From assembly GCA_018873245.2 (NCBI GenBank), contig JAEMBT020000009.1:2798001-2862000 (forward strand): a DNA stretch of 64,000 bases, written 5' to 3'. The position numbers were made by a program, and so were the translations under genes. Shown here piece after piece: positions 35,329 to 46,800 of the stretch. Each line of letters starts with the position of its first letter. Position 1 is the first letter of the stretch. This DNA is from Archegozetes longisetosus. Lineage: Eukaryota > Arthropoda > Arachnida > Sarcoptiformes > Trhypochthoniidae. The notes beneath the pieces are model-generated. The model made no database searches. It was not told where the DNA came from and worked only from the letters and a program-made list of their open reading frames with translations.

Positions 35329-36746
35329 ATGCTATCAACTAAAGGATTTCGACATCTCAGTCGAATTTTATCGATAAAATCAAAACTGTTTAAAGAAGTA
35401 CCAAATCAAAGGCAACTATTAATTAGATCAAAACGCGCTTTTTCGTCAAATATTGACCATAATTTGACGTCTCCGCCAACAAATAAAGGTTTTTATCAAT
35501 AGCTAAAATACTTGAAAAACTATAAAAATATTTATTTAACTATTTAACAGAAAATGGGTTTAAACTCGAAGACAAAGAGTTCGAAGATTTGTCTATAGAT
35601 CAATTTGAGGGACTCATAACAAACGGAGAGATTCGAGAAAAAATACAACTAATTTTATCGGAATATGAATACGAGAAATACACAACACTTCGAGTGCCGA
35701 AAACTCTAACTTGCAATCAAATGAAAGACTTGTTATCGGGTTCGAACTCAGTAGAGAGAAAAAGATTGTTTCATTTTTGGTATAAAAAACAAATTTTGGG
35801 TCTAAAGGATAGAAATAAAAAAATATTAAGATCCGAACAAATTTTAGCCAAAAATGAAATAATATATTCTGAGAAAAATGCCCCTCGAACTGGAATTTTC
35901 AATAATCAGAATAATCTGGTATATGGTTTATGGCATAACACGCTTTTCACGAGAATAGCAAAAACTAGTTTGAATCGACTCGTTGCAAATAAACTCAAAA
36001 ACGCGTTACTTTTTGGTCAAAAAATTGTTTTTGATCTCGATTATGACCGATATATGAAACTAATTGAATGTCGACTACTGGCAAAACAACTCTCTCTTTG
36101 TTATCATTATAATAAATATGCGACGCGTGAGTCATTTGACTTGCATTTCACGAACTGTGATCACTCTATGCCAACAATGAAAGCTTTATCTCAGCGTTTT
36201 TTGGATTTTAAGTCAGACGATTGGTTTATTTCGTCACAATTTCATCAGCAATCCTATTTGGATTTGTTTCCAAAAGAATCTTTGGTTTATTTGACACCAA
36301 ATGCTGATAAACCATTATTAAATTTCAGTCACGACGACATCTATATTATCGGTGGACTCATTGATAAGGTTTTGCATCAAAATTGATTGATTTTGAAAAC
36401 TTTTTTTTAGAACTATTTTTTAATTTTATAGACATATCACGAACCCGTCACTTATATTAAGGCAAAGAAAGAGGGAATTCGTTGCTATCGGTTACCAATC
36501 GATGAGTTTATTTTGTGGTCTTCTGGGACTAAATATTTGTGTTTAAATCATGTGTTGGCCATTCTTCATGATGTGAAGCAAAACGGCAATAATTGGTCGG
36601 AAGCCTTGAGAAAGAATGTTCCACAAAGAAAACAGAAAAAAGTTGAGGAAGTCCATTACGAAGAAGTGTTAAGACTACAGAAAATGAAACGAAATTTGAA
36701 TCGAATGCCTCGCGATAGAAGAGCTTGGACAAAAAATGATTATTAA
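35329..36746 (+). CDS. TRMT10C: Mitochondrial tRNA (m1R9) methyltransferase / RNase P subunit 1
   Basis: TRMT10C (MRPP1) methylates position 9 of mitochondrial tRNAs and is a subunit of protein-only mitochondrial RNase P. Exons are 35329-35488, 35551-36368 and 36432-36746. Phases close and give 430 aa, close to the human length of about 400. The N-terminus (MLSTKGFRHLSRILSIKSK) is basic with no acidic residue, fitting a mitochondrial import signal. The SPOUT/Trm10 domain starts near VFDLDYDRYMK, continues through LAKQLSLCYHYNKYA and FDLHFTNC, and contains YLTPNADKPL and DIYIIGGLIDK, the conserved loop that holds S-adenosylmethionine. The last exon continues with IRCYRLPIDEF and LNHVLAILHDV. 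The C-terminus is basic. An AATAAA lies just after the stop codon. Confidence 0.93.
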
Positions 36747-37199
36747 ATGATAAATAAATTTATTGTTTATAAGTTATGAACTCCAGACTTTGATCAAGAG
36801 TCAGGAACTTTCTAAACTCGGTCATATGCATACTTATTAACAGTTTATTACAATCAAGGTTTTTTGAATTTCAAATTTTTGAATTTGATTTCAAAAACTT
36901 GTTCAGAAGATAATCTCGTTTAAAATTGATTTAAATACATAAAGGTTATATAATTGATTAAATACAGTTTCTCATCGATGATTAATTGCAATTGAATAGA
37001 ACTGGTATAACAAAAATACAATTTGAAGGAATTGAACACATGTAAATAAATATAAACAAGTATTTAAACTAAAAACTGATACAAAACTATATATAAACTG
37101 ATAGAACGGTGGAATAAAATGATGAGTATAAAATAAAAATAACGCAACATATTTTGGTCAAGATATTTCTACAAAGACGAAAACCCATTTAACTTAATC
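36747..37199. other. Short intergenic region between convergent genes
   Basis: This holds the 3' ends of TRMT10C (plus) and of the second seven-finger gene (minus). AATAAA-type signals are present on both sides. Nothing else was seen. Confidence 0.5.
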
Positions 37200-38950
37200 T
37201 CATGTCTTATGTCTACGCATTTTATGCCTATTAATAGCGTTTATGTAGCTTGAAGTTAGACCACATCCCGGATAATCACATCTGAACGGCTTCTCTCCGG
37301 TATGTTTACGTTTGTGTTTGATTAAATTGCTTTCAGTCCAGACCCGATATGTACATCCGGGCCAATCACACTTCACAAGTTTATTCTCTCCCGTATGAAT
37401 CCTTCGGTGTTTCCTGAGGTCACTATTGAAGAAACAAAACCTTAAAATACCTTAACCTTTGTTTAGTTTTGATTTATTATACGCGTTAGAGTAAGCCTTA
37501 TGCAGACATCCGGGCCAATCACAAGTAAACGGTTTCTCCCCGTATGTATTTTTCTGTGAGCCGAACGTCCCGAATGAGTGGTAAATCTCATGCAGCAGCC
37601 GGGCCAATCACAAGCATATGGTTTCTCACCGGTATGTCTCAGCTTATGGACTTTAAGTGCATTTTGCGCTAAATTAAGAAAAATATCCATAACATCAATT
37701 CTATATCAAATAAATGAATAGTTTTTACAAAGTGATAGATAGATTAAAATCCAATACCATTACAGCGATATCCACAAGAAGGCCAATCGCATTCATAAGG
37801 CTTTGCTCCGCTGTGAACAATCAAATGCCTATTAAAAGCCGATTTGTCAGCAAACTCTCGATCGCATTCGGGATAATGGCACTTGTACTGTTTTTCAGCC
37901 CCATGAACGGCATAATGTCTAATGAGATTGCCTTTTTGCGCGAAAACTCGATTACATTGAGGCCACTCGCAGTGATACATGTCATCATCTCCAATCTGAC
38001 ACTCAAACACTTGATTACCGATCGTTACGTTCCTATAATTGACTGATCGTTCGGGTGGATTATATATAATGTGTTTACGTCTGACTGGGTTCGAGTTTGT
38101 TGTTATTGTTGTTGCTGCCTTTGATTTACTCGTAGTTTTCTTTCTCTGATTCGATGGCTTCCAATCGCAGTCGTCTTCATTAGAATCGTTTTCTTCGAGG
38201 TTTTGTTCCAAATACTTGTCAGGTGTTTGGTCGCCGTTCTCTTCACCTGAAGAGTCTTCGTTTAAGTCCCCATCAGTTTGATTTTCATCTAATTTCTGTT
38301 AAATAAATGAATAAATTGTTTAATTAAACAAACTATCACTTAATGACTGAATGACAGGTTTTATTGTTATGCTTAAAAATAGAAAAAACATTTGTTTACA
38401 ATTTTGCATTAATATAAGTTTCGAAAAATGTTGTTATCTCAAACTTAGGAAGTGATGGAAATTGGATCTCAAGTTTAAAAACTGATAATACATAATCATA
38501 AGACAATCTCAAACCACAAGAGTTTTGCAACTTTTTAAAACATGACTTTCTCAACAAAACTGAAACAAAATTTTAAAGTGATTCATAACAAAGTACCGAA
38601 AAACACTTTTATTGCCGTAAATACAAATGAGTCCAAAAATACTTAATTTATTGATAATTAAAGTTAGAAACAATTGAAATATTGTTCTCAACTTGACTCA
38701 CATTTTTCAGATCTGTTTTACTTTTAACTGATTTATAATTTTGTAATAACGAAATGCCAAAATTTGCGTTATTTTTGATGTCATTAAAAACAGTAAACAA
38801 TTTATTATAATTTAAAACATCAAACAATTTCTTCATTTGACTGATTTGTTTCTTCAAATCTGAATTTTCATCAATTATTTGATTGCAATAAACTCTCAAG
38901 TCATTTAAATCCATTTGATCCAAATTAGTGCAAACATTATTTTCACTCAT
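37200..38950 (-). CDS. C2H2 zinc-finger protein, seven fingers, one frame break
   Basis: Paralogue of the gene at 28142-29598, about 398 aa if corrected. Exons are 38702-38950, 37758-38295, 37483-37668 and 37200-37422. The N-terminal coiled coil ([25 protein letters not shown]) is nearly the same as in the paralogue, followed by an acidic region. The seven fingers start YHCEWPQC, YKCHYPEC, YECDWPSC, YACDWPGC, FTCDWPGC, VKCDWPGC and FRCDYPGC. Introns split fingers 3 and 5 as in the paralogue, although the exact donors differ. The frame breaks in the linker after SAHRKIHTG. The C4 run (plus strand) at 37538-37541 would need a fifth base to give HTGEKPF. With it, all remaining phases close. The first intron (406 bp) holds nothing I recognise. 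Confidence 0.85.
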
Positions 38951-40140
38951 TTTGTATGTATTTATATTAATAACTCATTAATTGAAATAAAGTCTTAATA
39001 ATAAATATTGTTTTGATAACAATATTTCTAATAAACAATAGTTTGTTACAAAACAGTGTTACTCAATATCACAATTTGACTGATGTTTGATTGCAAAAGT
39101 AAACACATTAATAACGTTTATATAAAAAGTTTTCAACTTTTTGATAAAGCTTTTCATTCATTAGTCAAAAGTTTTTAAAACTGAACTCTACTGAACCTAT
39201 TTAATTGAAAATACTATTAAGTTGTTTAACATATCTTCTTACAACTTATGAGGTTTTAAATGAAGCTATTGCTGAAATTTTAAACAATATTTTATATTCT
39301 GACTTAGTGTTTTTCAAAATTTTAGGAACATTTGCATAACCTTCAACCTGATCCCATTTCCCGACTATGTGGTTATTCGTTCTTTTCTGTTGACCTGCCT
39401 CAAATATGAACATGCTAATTTACTTGATCCCTCTTCGAATTTACGACAAAATTTACATAGAAACTCAAATTGCTTAGTTATGAACCAAAATAAACACTTC
39501 ATTTCTAAGTCAAGTTTTGACTGCAGTTCACTCATGTACAGAATATAGAACTTAATACTAGATATGTTTAAAAATAAAAGTTCAATTGGTTTGATTTAAT
39601 AATTTTTCAAATAATCAAATTAATTTACTTTTCGGAATTTTCACTTTCCTAACATGCAATTAATGTGGCTAAAACATCCTTTATATTTTTGTTTTTAAAT
39701 CAAAAATGTATAATATCTATGATAAATATTCTTGTGAATGTCTTAAATTTTGACTGCATTTTTTCGAGCCTACAAACTCTTTTTTACAATCTCAATAAAA
39801 ATTTGAAGCAAATATGAAACACTAATGTTATAAATAAATACTACTGCAAGAAAATTATTTGAATAGCGAGGGTTAATATGGCATTTACTTTAATAGTAGC
39901 ATTATTATACTCAACATTAATTAAATTATTTATAGTAAATTAAATCTTTATATTACAAAAATATTAAAATATATTTGCATTAATAAAAAGGTTTATACAA
40001 AACTATTTTTGCCATATTGTATTCAATTGTTTATATTTTATGAATACAGAATAGAATATCTGCAATTATTATAATAAAAAGCAGATAAATTCAGTTATTG
40101 AAAACTATTAAGTATTCACATAGTTGTTCTCAAGCAAAAA
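38951..40140. other. Intergenic, nothing recognised
   Basis: Very AT-rich. No ORF or inverted repeat was identified. Confidence 0.5.
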
Positions 40141-40706
40141 ATATTAGTCTAAAGTTGTAGCAGGATTTGTTTTATAACCCGTTACGTTAGCTTTTACTAA
40201 CAAAAAATCGTTTGAATACTATTCAATTGTGAAGTTTGTTAATTCACTAACAATATTTAAAAATATTAAATGAACTCATCTTCACAATTAAATAGTATTC
40301 AAACGATTTGTTTACAAATAGAAACACGTTTTGCATATAAAATATGTCAAAAGATTAAAGTTTCTAAAGTTTCAGAGGTAAAGAAAATTTGGAAACCAAA
40401 GTATCGAACCCGAGACCTAAAAGTTTAATATCAAACACTTAACCTCAGCACCACGAAGACTTTTTAGTTAACATTGCATTCAAACAATAATCTATAAAAC
40501 TTGAAAAAATTAAATTGCAAAAAAAATATATGTTACGTAACGTGTTGGCGGCTAATTTTTTGATATATGTTTTAGTGTGTGCCTAAGATTGATTTTATAA
40601 AAAAAAAATTTTCAAATTTGTTCCGTTCGCTGCTGACTGTCCATTGTTAGTAAAAGCTAACGTAACGGGTTATAAAACAAATCCTGCCACAACTTTAGAC
40701 TAATAT
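40141..40706. mobile_element. TIR element of 566 bp with nested hairpin and tRNA-like piece
   Basis: About 62-bp inverted ends (40141-40204 and 40644-40706) share GGATTTGTTTTATAACCCG and TTAGCTTTTACTAACAA. Inside, a second inverted repeat (about 40206-40234 and 40280-40308, core AATCGTTTGAATACTATT) forms a hairpin. On the minus strand at about 40390-40462 a degenerate tRNA-like stretch has GGTGCTGAGGTTAAGTG (A-box-like) and GGTCTCGGGTTCGATAC (B-box-like), but its acceptor ends do not pair, so it is not a functional tRNA. No transposase is present. Confidence 0.7.
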
Positions 40707-41143
40707 TTTTAGTAACATGATTTTGCATTTGAAAAAGTATAAAAAGTCCTTGTAGATTTTCCAAGTCGGTTTCGTATCTATCGACTCATCTAAATTTTAA
40801 TAACTCTACTATTAAAATTGAATCGGTTCTTAAATAAATTTTGACAACGTTAAATCTTGATGTTATCGTTCTAAAGCTTACTAATTCAAAGTTGCTAAGC
40901 TTGCTCAGCAATTGGAAGGTGTCTAGTTTTCAGACTAGTAATATTAAAGAGACCGTAAGAGTGAATGAGTCTGACGTCTATCAATAATAGGCTTTCTTCA
41001 TAATTAGTATTAGTTATTTTGGATTAAAAAGTTAAGCAAATTTAGATGTATTATTTGATTACCATTTACCTCATTTTCACTTGATGAAAATGTGTTAAAC
41101 TTTATCCATGATTGATTTGATATGATTGTTTGGCTAAAGTTCC

Positions 41144-41469
41144 TGTTGTTGTTTCCCCCTGCACAGCCCACAACTAAGGCCAGGGGTCGCCGCTTTTACT
41201 CAGTGGTATCGCAGCGAGGATAGTGTCACAGTTTTAAGAGGACACACCTGAGCCCTCCGAGTCTGTCGTCTGGTGGTCTCAGAGACCAGACTCTACCGAG
41301 TTACGTCCTCGGTTTGGGACCGCGGTCGTCGAAGATCCCCTGAGCCTTCTCTTCCCTCCCGGCCCAGTGTTACCTGGGTAGAAGGAAGCAGTACGCCACA
41401 GTGGGATTCGAACCCGCTCCCCAAGGGTTGCTCTGTCAGTGTTTTGACCACTACGCCAACAGACTTGGG
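41144..41469 (-). mobile_element. tRNA-derived SINE, 326 bp, with target duplication
   Basis: On the minus strand the head begins near 41469 with GTCTGTTGGCGTAGTGGTC (pol III A box) and then GAGCGGGTTCGAATCCCAC (B box). It resembles a tRNA for about 70 bases. A GC-rich body follows and the tail ends in AAACAACAAC. A 14-bp target duplication, TTGGCTAAAGTTCC, flanks it at 41130-41143 and 41470-41483. The perfect duplication indicates a fairly recent insertion by target-primed reverse transcription. Open frames inside it are accidental. Confidence 0.88.
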
Positions 41470-41895
41470 TTGGCTAAAGTTCCGAATAGCCTCCGCCCAC
41501 AATTTGAATGGAACAGAATATATAGATGTATCGATTATAATTGAGACAAAATCTTGAAAAATAGTGGTTGGAGCTATATGGACAATATATAGTCGTTCTC
41601 GTTTATAGTGAATGGACAGTGTAGTTAAATCTATTGACTATTTTAACATAACTAATTTTTAATTTTACTTATTAATATAAGGACGTGTTTACAAAATAAA
41701 AACTAAAGAAGTTGGCTTTTCAGTAAAAATAGAGCTGATAATTGTTTGTATTAATGTTAGAAGACTTGCATCACTCTATACATGTAAATTACTTTAGCTC
41801 AAAAAATATTCATTAGTAAAATCTCAATTCTGCTTATGTCAGTGTTTTTGTTATACCGAAGCCGTTGGATAAGATAATAGCACTCTAAACTCTTA

Positions 41896-42040
41896 GGTCC
41901 GTATGCACATACGTATCTAAACCCAGTTTAAGTTTAAACTGGGTTTAAATTTTGAGTATGCATAAGAAAACCTATGCATACTCAAAATTTAAACCTAGTT
42001 TAAACTTAAACTGGGTTTAAATGCGTATGTGCATATGACC
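41896..42040. repeat. Hairpin MITE, 145 bp, Tourist/Harbinger-like
   Basis: An almost complete palindrome. It starts GGTCCGTATGCACATACG, ends with the complement of GGTCATATGCACATACG, and has a 6-bp loop (AAAACC) in the middle. TTA lies on both sides (41893-41895 and 42041-42043), which fits a PIF/Harbinger-type target. No ORF. Confidence 0.8.
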
Positions 42041-42063
42041 TTAGTTTAAATAATACTTTGATT

Positions 42064-43850
42064 TAATGAATTGTTAGTTATCACCGAAATAGATACTCCA
42101 GCTTTCTAAAGTAAAATTTTGTGTTATATTTTGGTTACATAATTAAAACGTTTAATATGAATATTGTGATAATCTTTTGTTTATTTTGAATATTAACAAT
42201 GAAATACGAAATAAAAATTTATCGATATTTATTAATATTTATACATATAAAACAAAAGATACAAAAATGTTTACAAAGAGTGTCTTTAATAAAACCCGTT
42301 TTTACATATATCCCTTTCTTATCTCCCCAAAACTTCTCCTCAGGAAAAGGAAACAAAAATGCATAACATGTTTCTATAAGAATAATTTGTCAATGTAGCG
42401 CCAAAAGCAAAATTATAATAATTATGTTAATATAAAATATAAATTCAAGAATTATTAAGATGATTATAATAAACAGATAAAATTTAAAATAAGTTCACAT
42501 TATTTGTATACATTCACAATCTTTTATCAGCTATTTTCCAATAATCTTATTATACATTACGTCCACTGCTGGGCTCAAAATTTGAAAACTCTTTCTCCTA
42601 GCAATACCTAAACCTAACGCGTTCTATTTCTCATCTTTTCAGAATAAATTATTACTTCTAGAGAAGTCTTGAAAAGTCTGATCTCATGATCCTCTCTTCA
42701 GCTCTTCACTCAAACTCTCACTTCCAATGCATACAATTATACAAGAATGTGAAACATTAGATAAAATAACAAAATTAAAGCTTATAAACTTGTTAAATAA
42801 TAGTAAAAGTTCCCATTATCCATAACATATATAACTTGGGTGTAATATAATTTTATTATTCAGGTTAGATATATATTGACTGAAATTTAAGTAACTATTA
42901 CGCTATTAATTGAACTTTCAAACATCCAAACGATGCCTCGTACACTTTAAAATCAGAATATCGATAGGAAATGATGTTGCTTTATCATATTTGATTACTT
43001 GAAAGTTCAATATTAAGTTATTTAAGGAATTCAGCACAATATTTCCTAACTCTAGGTAAATTGTTAAATTTTCCATATCAAAAATGACAAAACAATTAAA
43101 GTTATATTAAAATATTCATCTTTGAGGCACTAATTATGTCTTTAAACCTAAGAGCGTAAAAGCCAAAAATTATGAATTCTTGGATTAACAGATTGTTACA
43201 AGATATGGTTATTTGTTCCAGATGTTAATATTGATATCAAACACGTTTTTTTCTCATTTGAATTTTGGACCGCAAGTTTCATATCACGAACTGATTGCCT
43301 TTCTTTAAACGAATTCGCTCTAATCATCAATGCTATCAATGATAACGATTTTAATACCAAATAATAAATCAGTATGTTCCTAAAATTAGCCCAAATATCT
43401 TTATCATTGATCTTAAGCTGATATAAAACACCCGAAAAACTGTCAGAATCACAACGGTCAAGACCATAGTTAAGAATCATTAAAGATTCGAAGACAATTT
43501 TAAGAAATGAAAATTCACTCAACCATTGGAGAGAATAATGTAGTTCTTTTACCAGAATAAGCATATTGCCTAAGATCAGCATTAAAACAAGCAATTTAGA
43601 TGAAAGTAACAGTGCCACAGCTTGATTTTCATATAATATAATTCCTATTAAGTGCCCAAAACTTTGAGCGCATAATAGACCGATAATCATAAAGTATAGG
43701 TATCCGAAATACATGAAAAATGTGCCATGAAAGTTAATTATCCAACAAAAAGGTATGAACGTTATGATTATTGGTATCATGTCAACTGTAGACTTTGCCA
43801 AATAGTATGCGCCTGTGCTGTACCAAACTGTAAGAAAAGTTCATTTTAAT
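42064..43850 (-). repeat. Segmental duplicate of 62109-63640
   Basis: The last exon of the ABC transporter and about 1.1 kb of its 3' flank have a diverged copy at about 62109-63640. Shared flank landmarks are GAATTGTTAGTTATCA/GAATTGTCAGTTATCA, the run ending GGTTACATA, and CTCTTACTACACATTATG-like sequence. This indicates tandem duplication of an ABC gene including its 3' flank. Confidence 0.75.
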
Positions 43851-46800
43851 TTCATTATATAAAATCTATAAGTGTTAAGTAAGAATTTTTTCGTATTAGA
43901 ATCTTGAAGATCAAGAGCAAGTTTAGTAATAAGAATAATAAAAGGTGTGAAAATTCTTTAAAACTTAGATTATTAATAAAAGTAGTGAATCTTTTACTGC
44001 TTTATATTAATGTTTAAAAACCATGACATCAAAGTTTGAAGTCACGTATATAATTAAACTGAAGTCATCAGTAAATTCGGCAATTGGTTTTATCTGCATT
44101 GTAAAAAAGCGGCTTAACATATCAGATTGACTAACATCGCATAAGATGTACTTAAAGCCAATTATTAATTACACAAAAATTAGCTGTAACTGTTTTTCCA
44201 TCGGCTTCAAAAAACGTGCGATACGGAATAGATTCTAAAAGACCTCAGACCCAATTCGGTTTGAGATTTTCTCGATTTCTACTTTTCATTCGGAGATAGT
44301 CTGTCTTTACCCTTTCGAGCTTCCTCTTTATAATGCCTTAAAGATTCTCAAATTGGTTCAGATCTGGAGAACCTGCCAGCTACATCAGTATCGTAATTTT
44401 TGAAAAATTTTATGGTGCTAGATGTAAGAGATCTAGCTTGTCCTACTCCGGGATATAGCCATTAAGGTAAAGGGTGTTCATCGCGGACATGTTTTCGCTC
44501 ATCCTGATAGACCACCTAATTCATAGCATCCACAATAACCGAAAGATTCGCTGCGTTCTATTAAGATTCATGCTACACCACAGGTTTAGGTGAGTGTATT
44601 TAATTCACATTCGCTTTTGTTTCTCTTTATTCTAAAGCACAAATTTGCTGCCGAAAAACTGGAAAGTACTCTCATCGTTAAAAATAATTCTTGACCAACC
44701 GATGTCTTGATGCTGCCGACACCAGACCACTTTTTGCTATATTACTCTTAGAATCTCTACACCGCTTTACCTAAATTTTCGCTTTAAACATTACTTTAAG
44801 ACTTGAACTTGTCTTTTCAACTACCTATCAATATCATTTTTGACGCTATTAGTTAAAAATCAAGTTTCACTGTAACTTCTAGTTGACTTCATGTTTTCGT
44901 AGAAACAAGCCCTATTTAGAGTTATTTTAAATTAGGTATGGCCCATATGAGTATACACTAATTAGGATAAGGCATCGGTATATCAAATATCAGGTGCCTC
45001 TGATGAAGGGAACAAAGATATGAGAATGTAAATTTTAATGTTCATACGTTACTTTTGTCCATTTTCCTTAAAATAAAATAAAATGGAGTGGTATATATGG
45101 ATATACCACACCAGAGGTGAAGTACAAACATACCAAATATCAAATTTCTGGAATGTAATAGGGAGGAGTTATACGGGTTTGAACTTTTAACTTTTTGTAC
45201 TTTATATTTACTATATATTAGATATAAAAAATGAGAATAACGAAGGCTGGGTTAAAGGTATGTGAGTACACAATTAGGGATAGTGAATAAAAATACGATG
45301 TATAAAATGCCTCTGATAAAAGATTGTTGGTTATAAAAATGCAAAATATTTTGAAAATTTCTGGGACAATTATCTGAGAAATATAGTGTGAAACTAGATT
45401 CAGCCCAACCTAACCTAACTTAACCTTTACGCTTTTGTTCGTTCTTTCATGTTCAATATATAACAATTATAGTTGCAAATATTACATTTCAAAAACTTGA
45501 TATCGGGTATATAGAGAACCCCATACAAAGTAAAGTATGCCCATATATACCACGCCCCATTTCTAGCCTGACCATATTCTAAATCTATCCGCTATTTTAT
45601 ATGTTTTGTGAATCTTTTTTAATGAAAGTTTGGTATTAGTTTTCTCAGAATACTTAAGCTTTAATTTAATGTGTTAGAAGTATGTAAAACTAATGAAAAG
45701 CTATTGATTAGAATCAAAGTTCTGCACAGGCTCAGGCTCAGGCTCGGCAAGCCGAGTCTGAGAGACTGGTTAAGTTTGTAGACCGTAATATTAGTAAACA
45801 ATACAATAGATAACACGTAAATGTTTCCATAGCAATGAATAGGGATACTATAGAATAGGCCCGGTTATGAATCATAATATAAATATGATTTTTAATATCA
45901 ACATATAAAATAAAATAAATGCAAGTGGTCAGAATTGCCGGAAACAAATACTAACAAAAATATACAAGTTTTAAAATTTGTAAAAAGCACTAAGTAAATT
46001 AGGTATTCCACCTGGTAAACAATAGAATAGGGGCTTCTATATATTCTAAGCTTCTTTAACGCGATGTATGCTAACCTAACCTAACCTTTGAGTCATCTAT
46101 GATTCAGAAAGCTATGTAACCGAACCTACCATAATCTAAGCTACTCTAAGGAAATATATGCTAAACTAACCAATCTGAATCTAAAGTCATCTAACCCAAT
46201 CAAATCAGATCTAAGCTAACCTAAGCTAACCTAGCCTAGCCGAAAATAACCTAACCTAATCTAGCCTGATCCAACCTAAGATTTTTTGGCTATAACTTCG
46301 AAATTATACATCTGATTAATATTATTTATATGTCGCTGTATTCATTAAATGAACTGCGTCCAGTGATATATACATCATTGAAATGTATTGATCTAATGAC
46401 CAGTTATAGCAAAAAACTTTTCTACAATTTTGGCCTATATCTTATGAACGACTGTTTCCGATACTGGAGACACTTACTACTGTATACTAATCTTCAAGTA
46501 GAATTGTCCTATATAGATTTTGTAGTTTCTCAACCGGGCCTATTCTGTAGAATACCCTACTGAATATTTGAAAGTTAAAACAATTCAAAATCTACTTCGT
46601 AGTTAAACTACATTTATAATTTTATAAATGATGATGTAATCACTGGGAAACGTACTAGACCTTTAAAAGCTTCCTATTCAAGCATTAAAATATGCTAAAT
46701 ATATGTTAAAATACTTCAAATTCAAATAACTGCTTAACTATAACTTAAATATGTTCATTCAGTAAATTATTTCTTTTTAAAGCTTAGTATTCTACTCTAT

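Noticed and set aside
40390-40462. A functional tRNA gene on the minus strand
   Set aside because: A- and B-box-like motifs exist but the acceptor stem does not pair, and the sequence sits inside a TIR element.
41273-41557. A 94-codon open frame with high GC
   Set aside because: It lies in the SINE body and runs out through the target duplication.
46330-46563. A 77-codon open frame in the ABC intron
   Set aside because: It ends inside the terminal repeat of a candidate element and has no domain.
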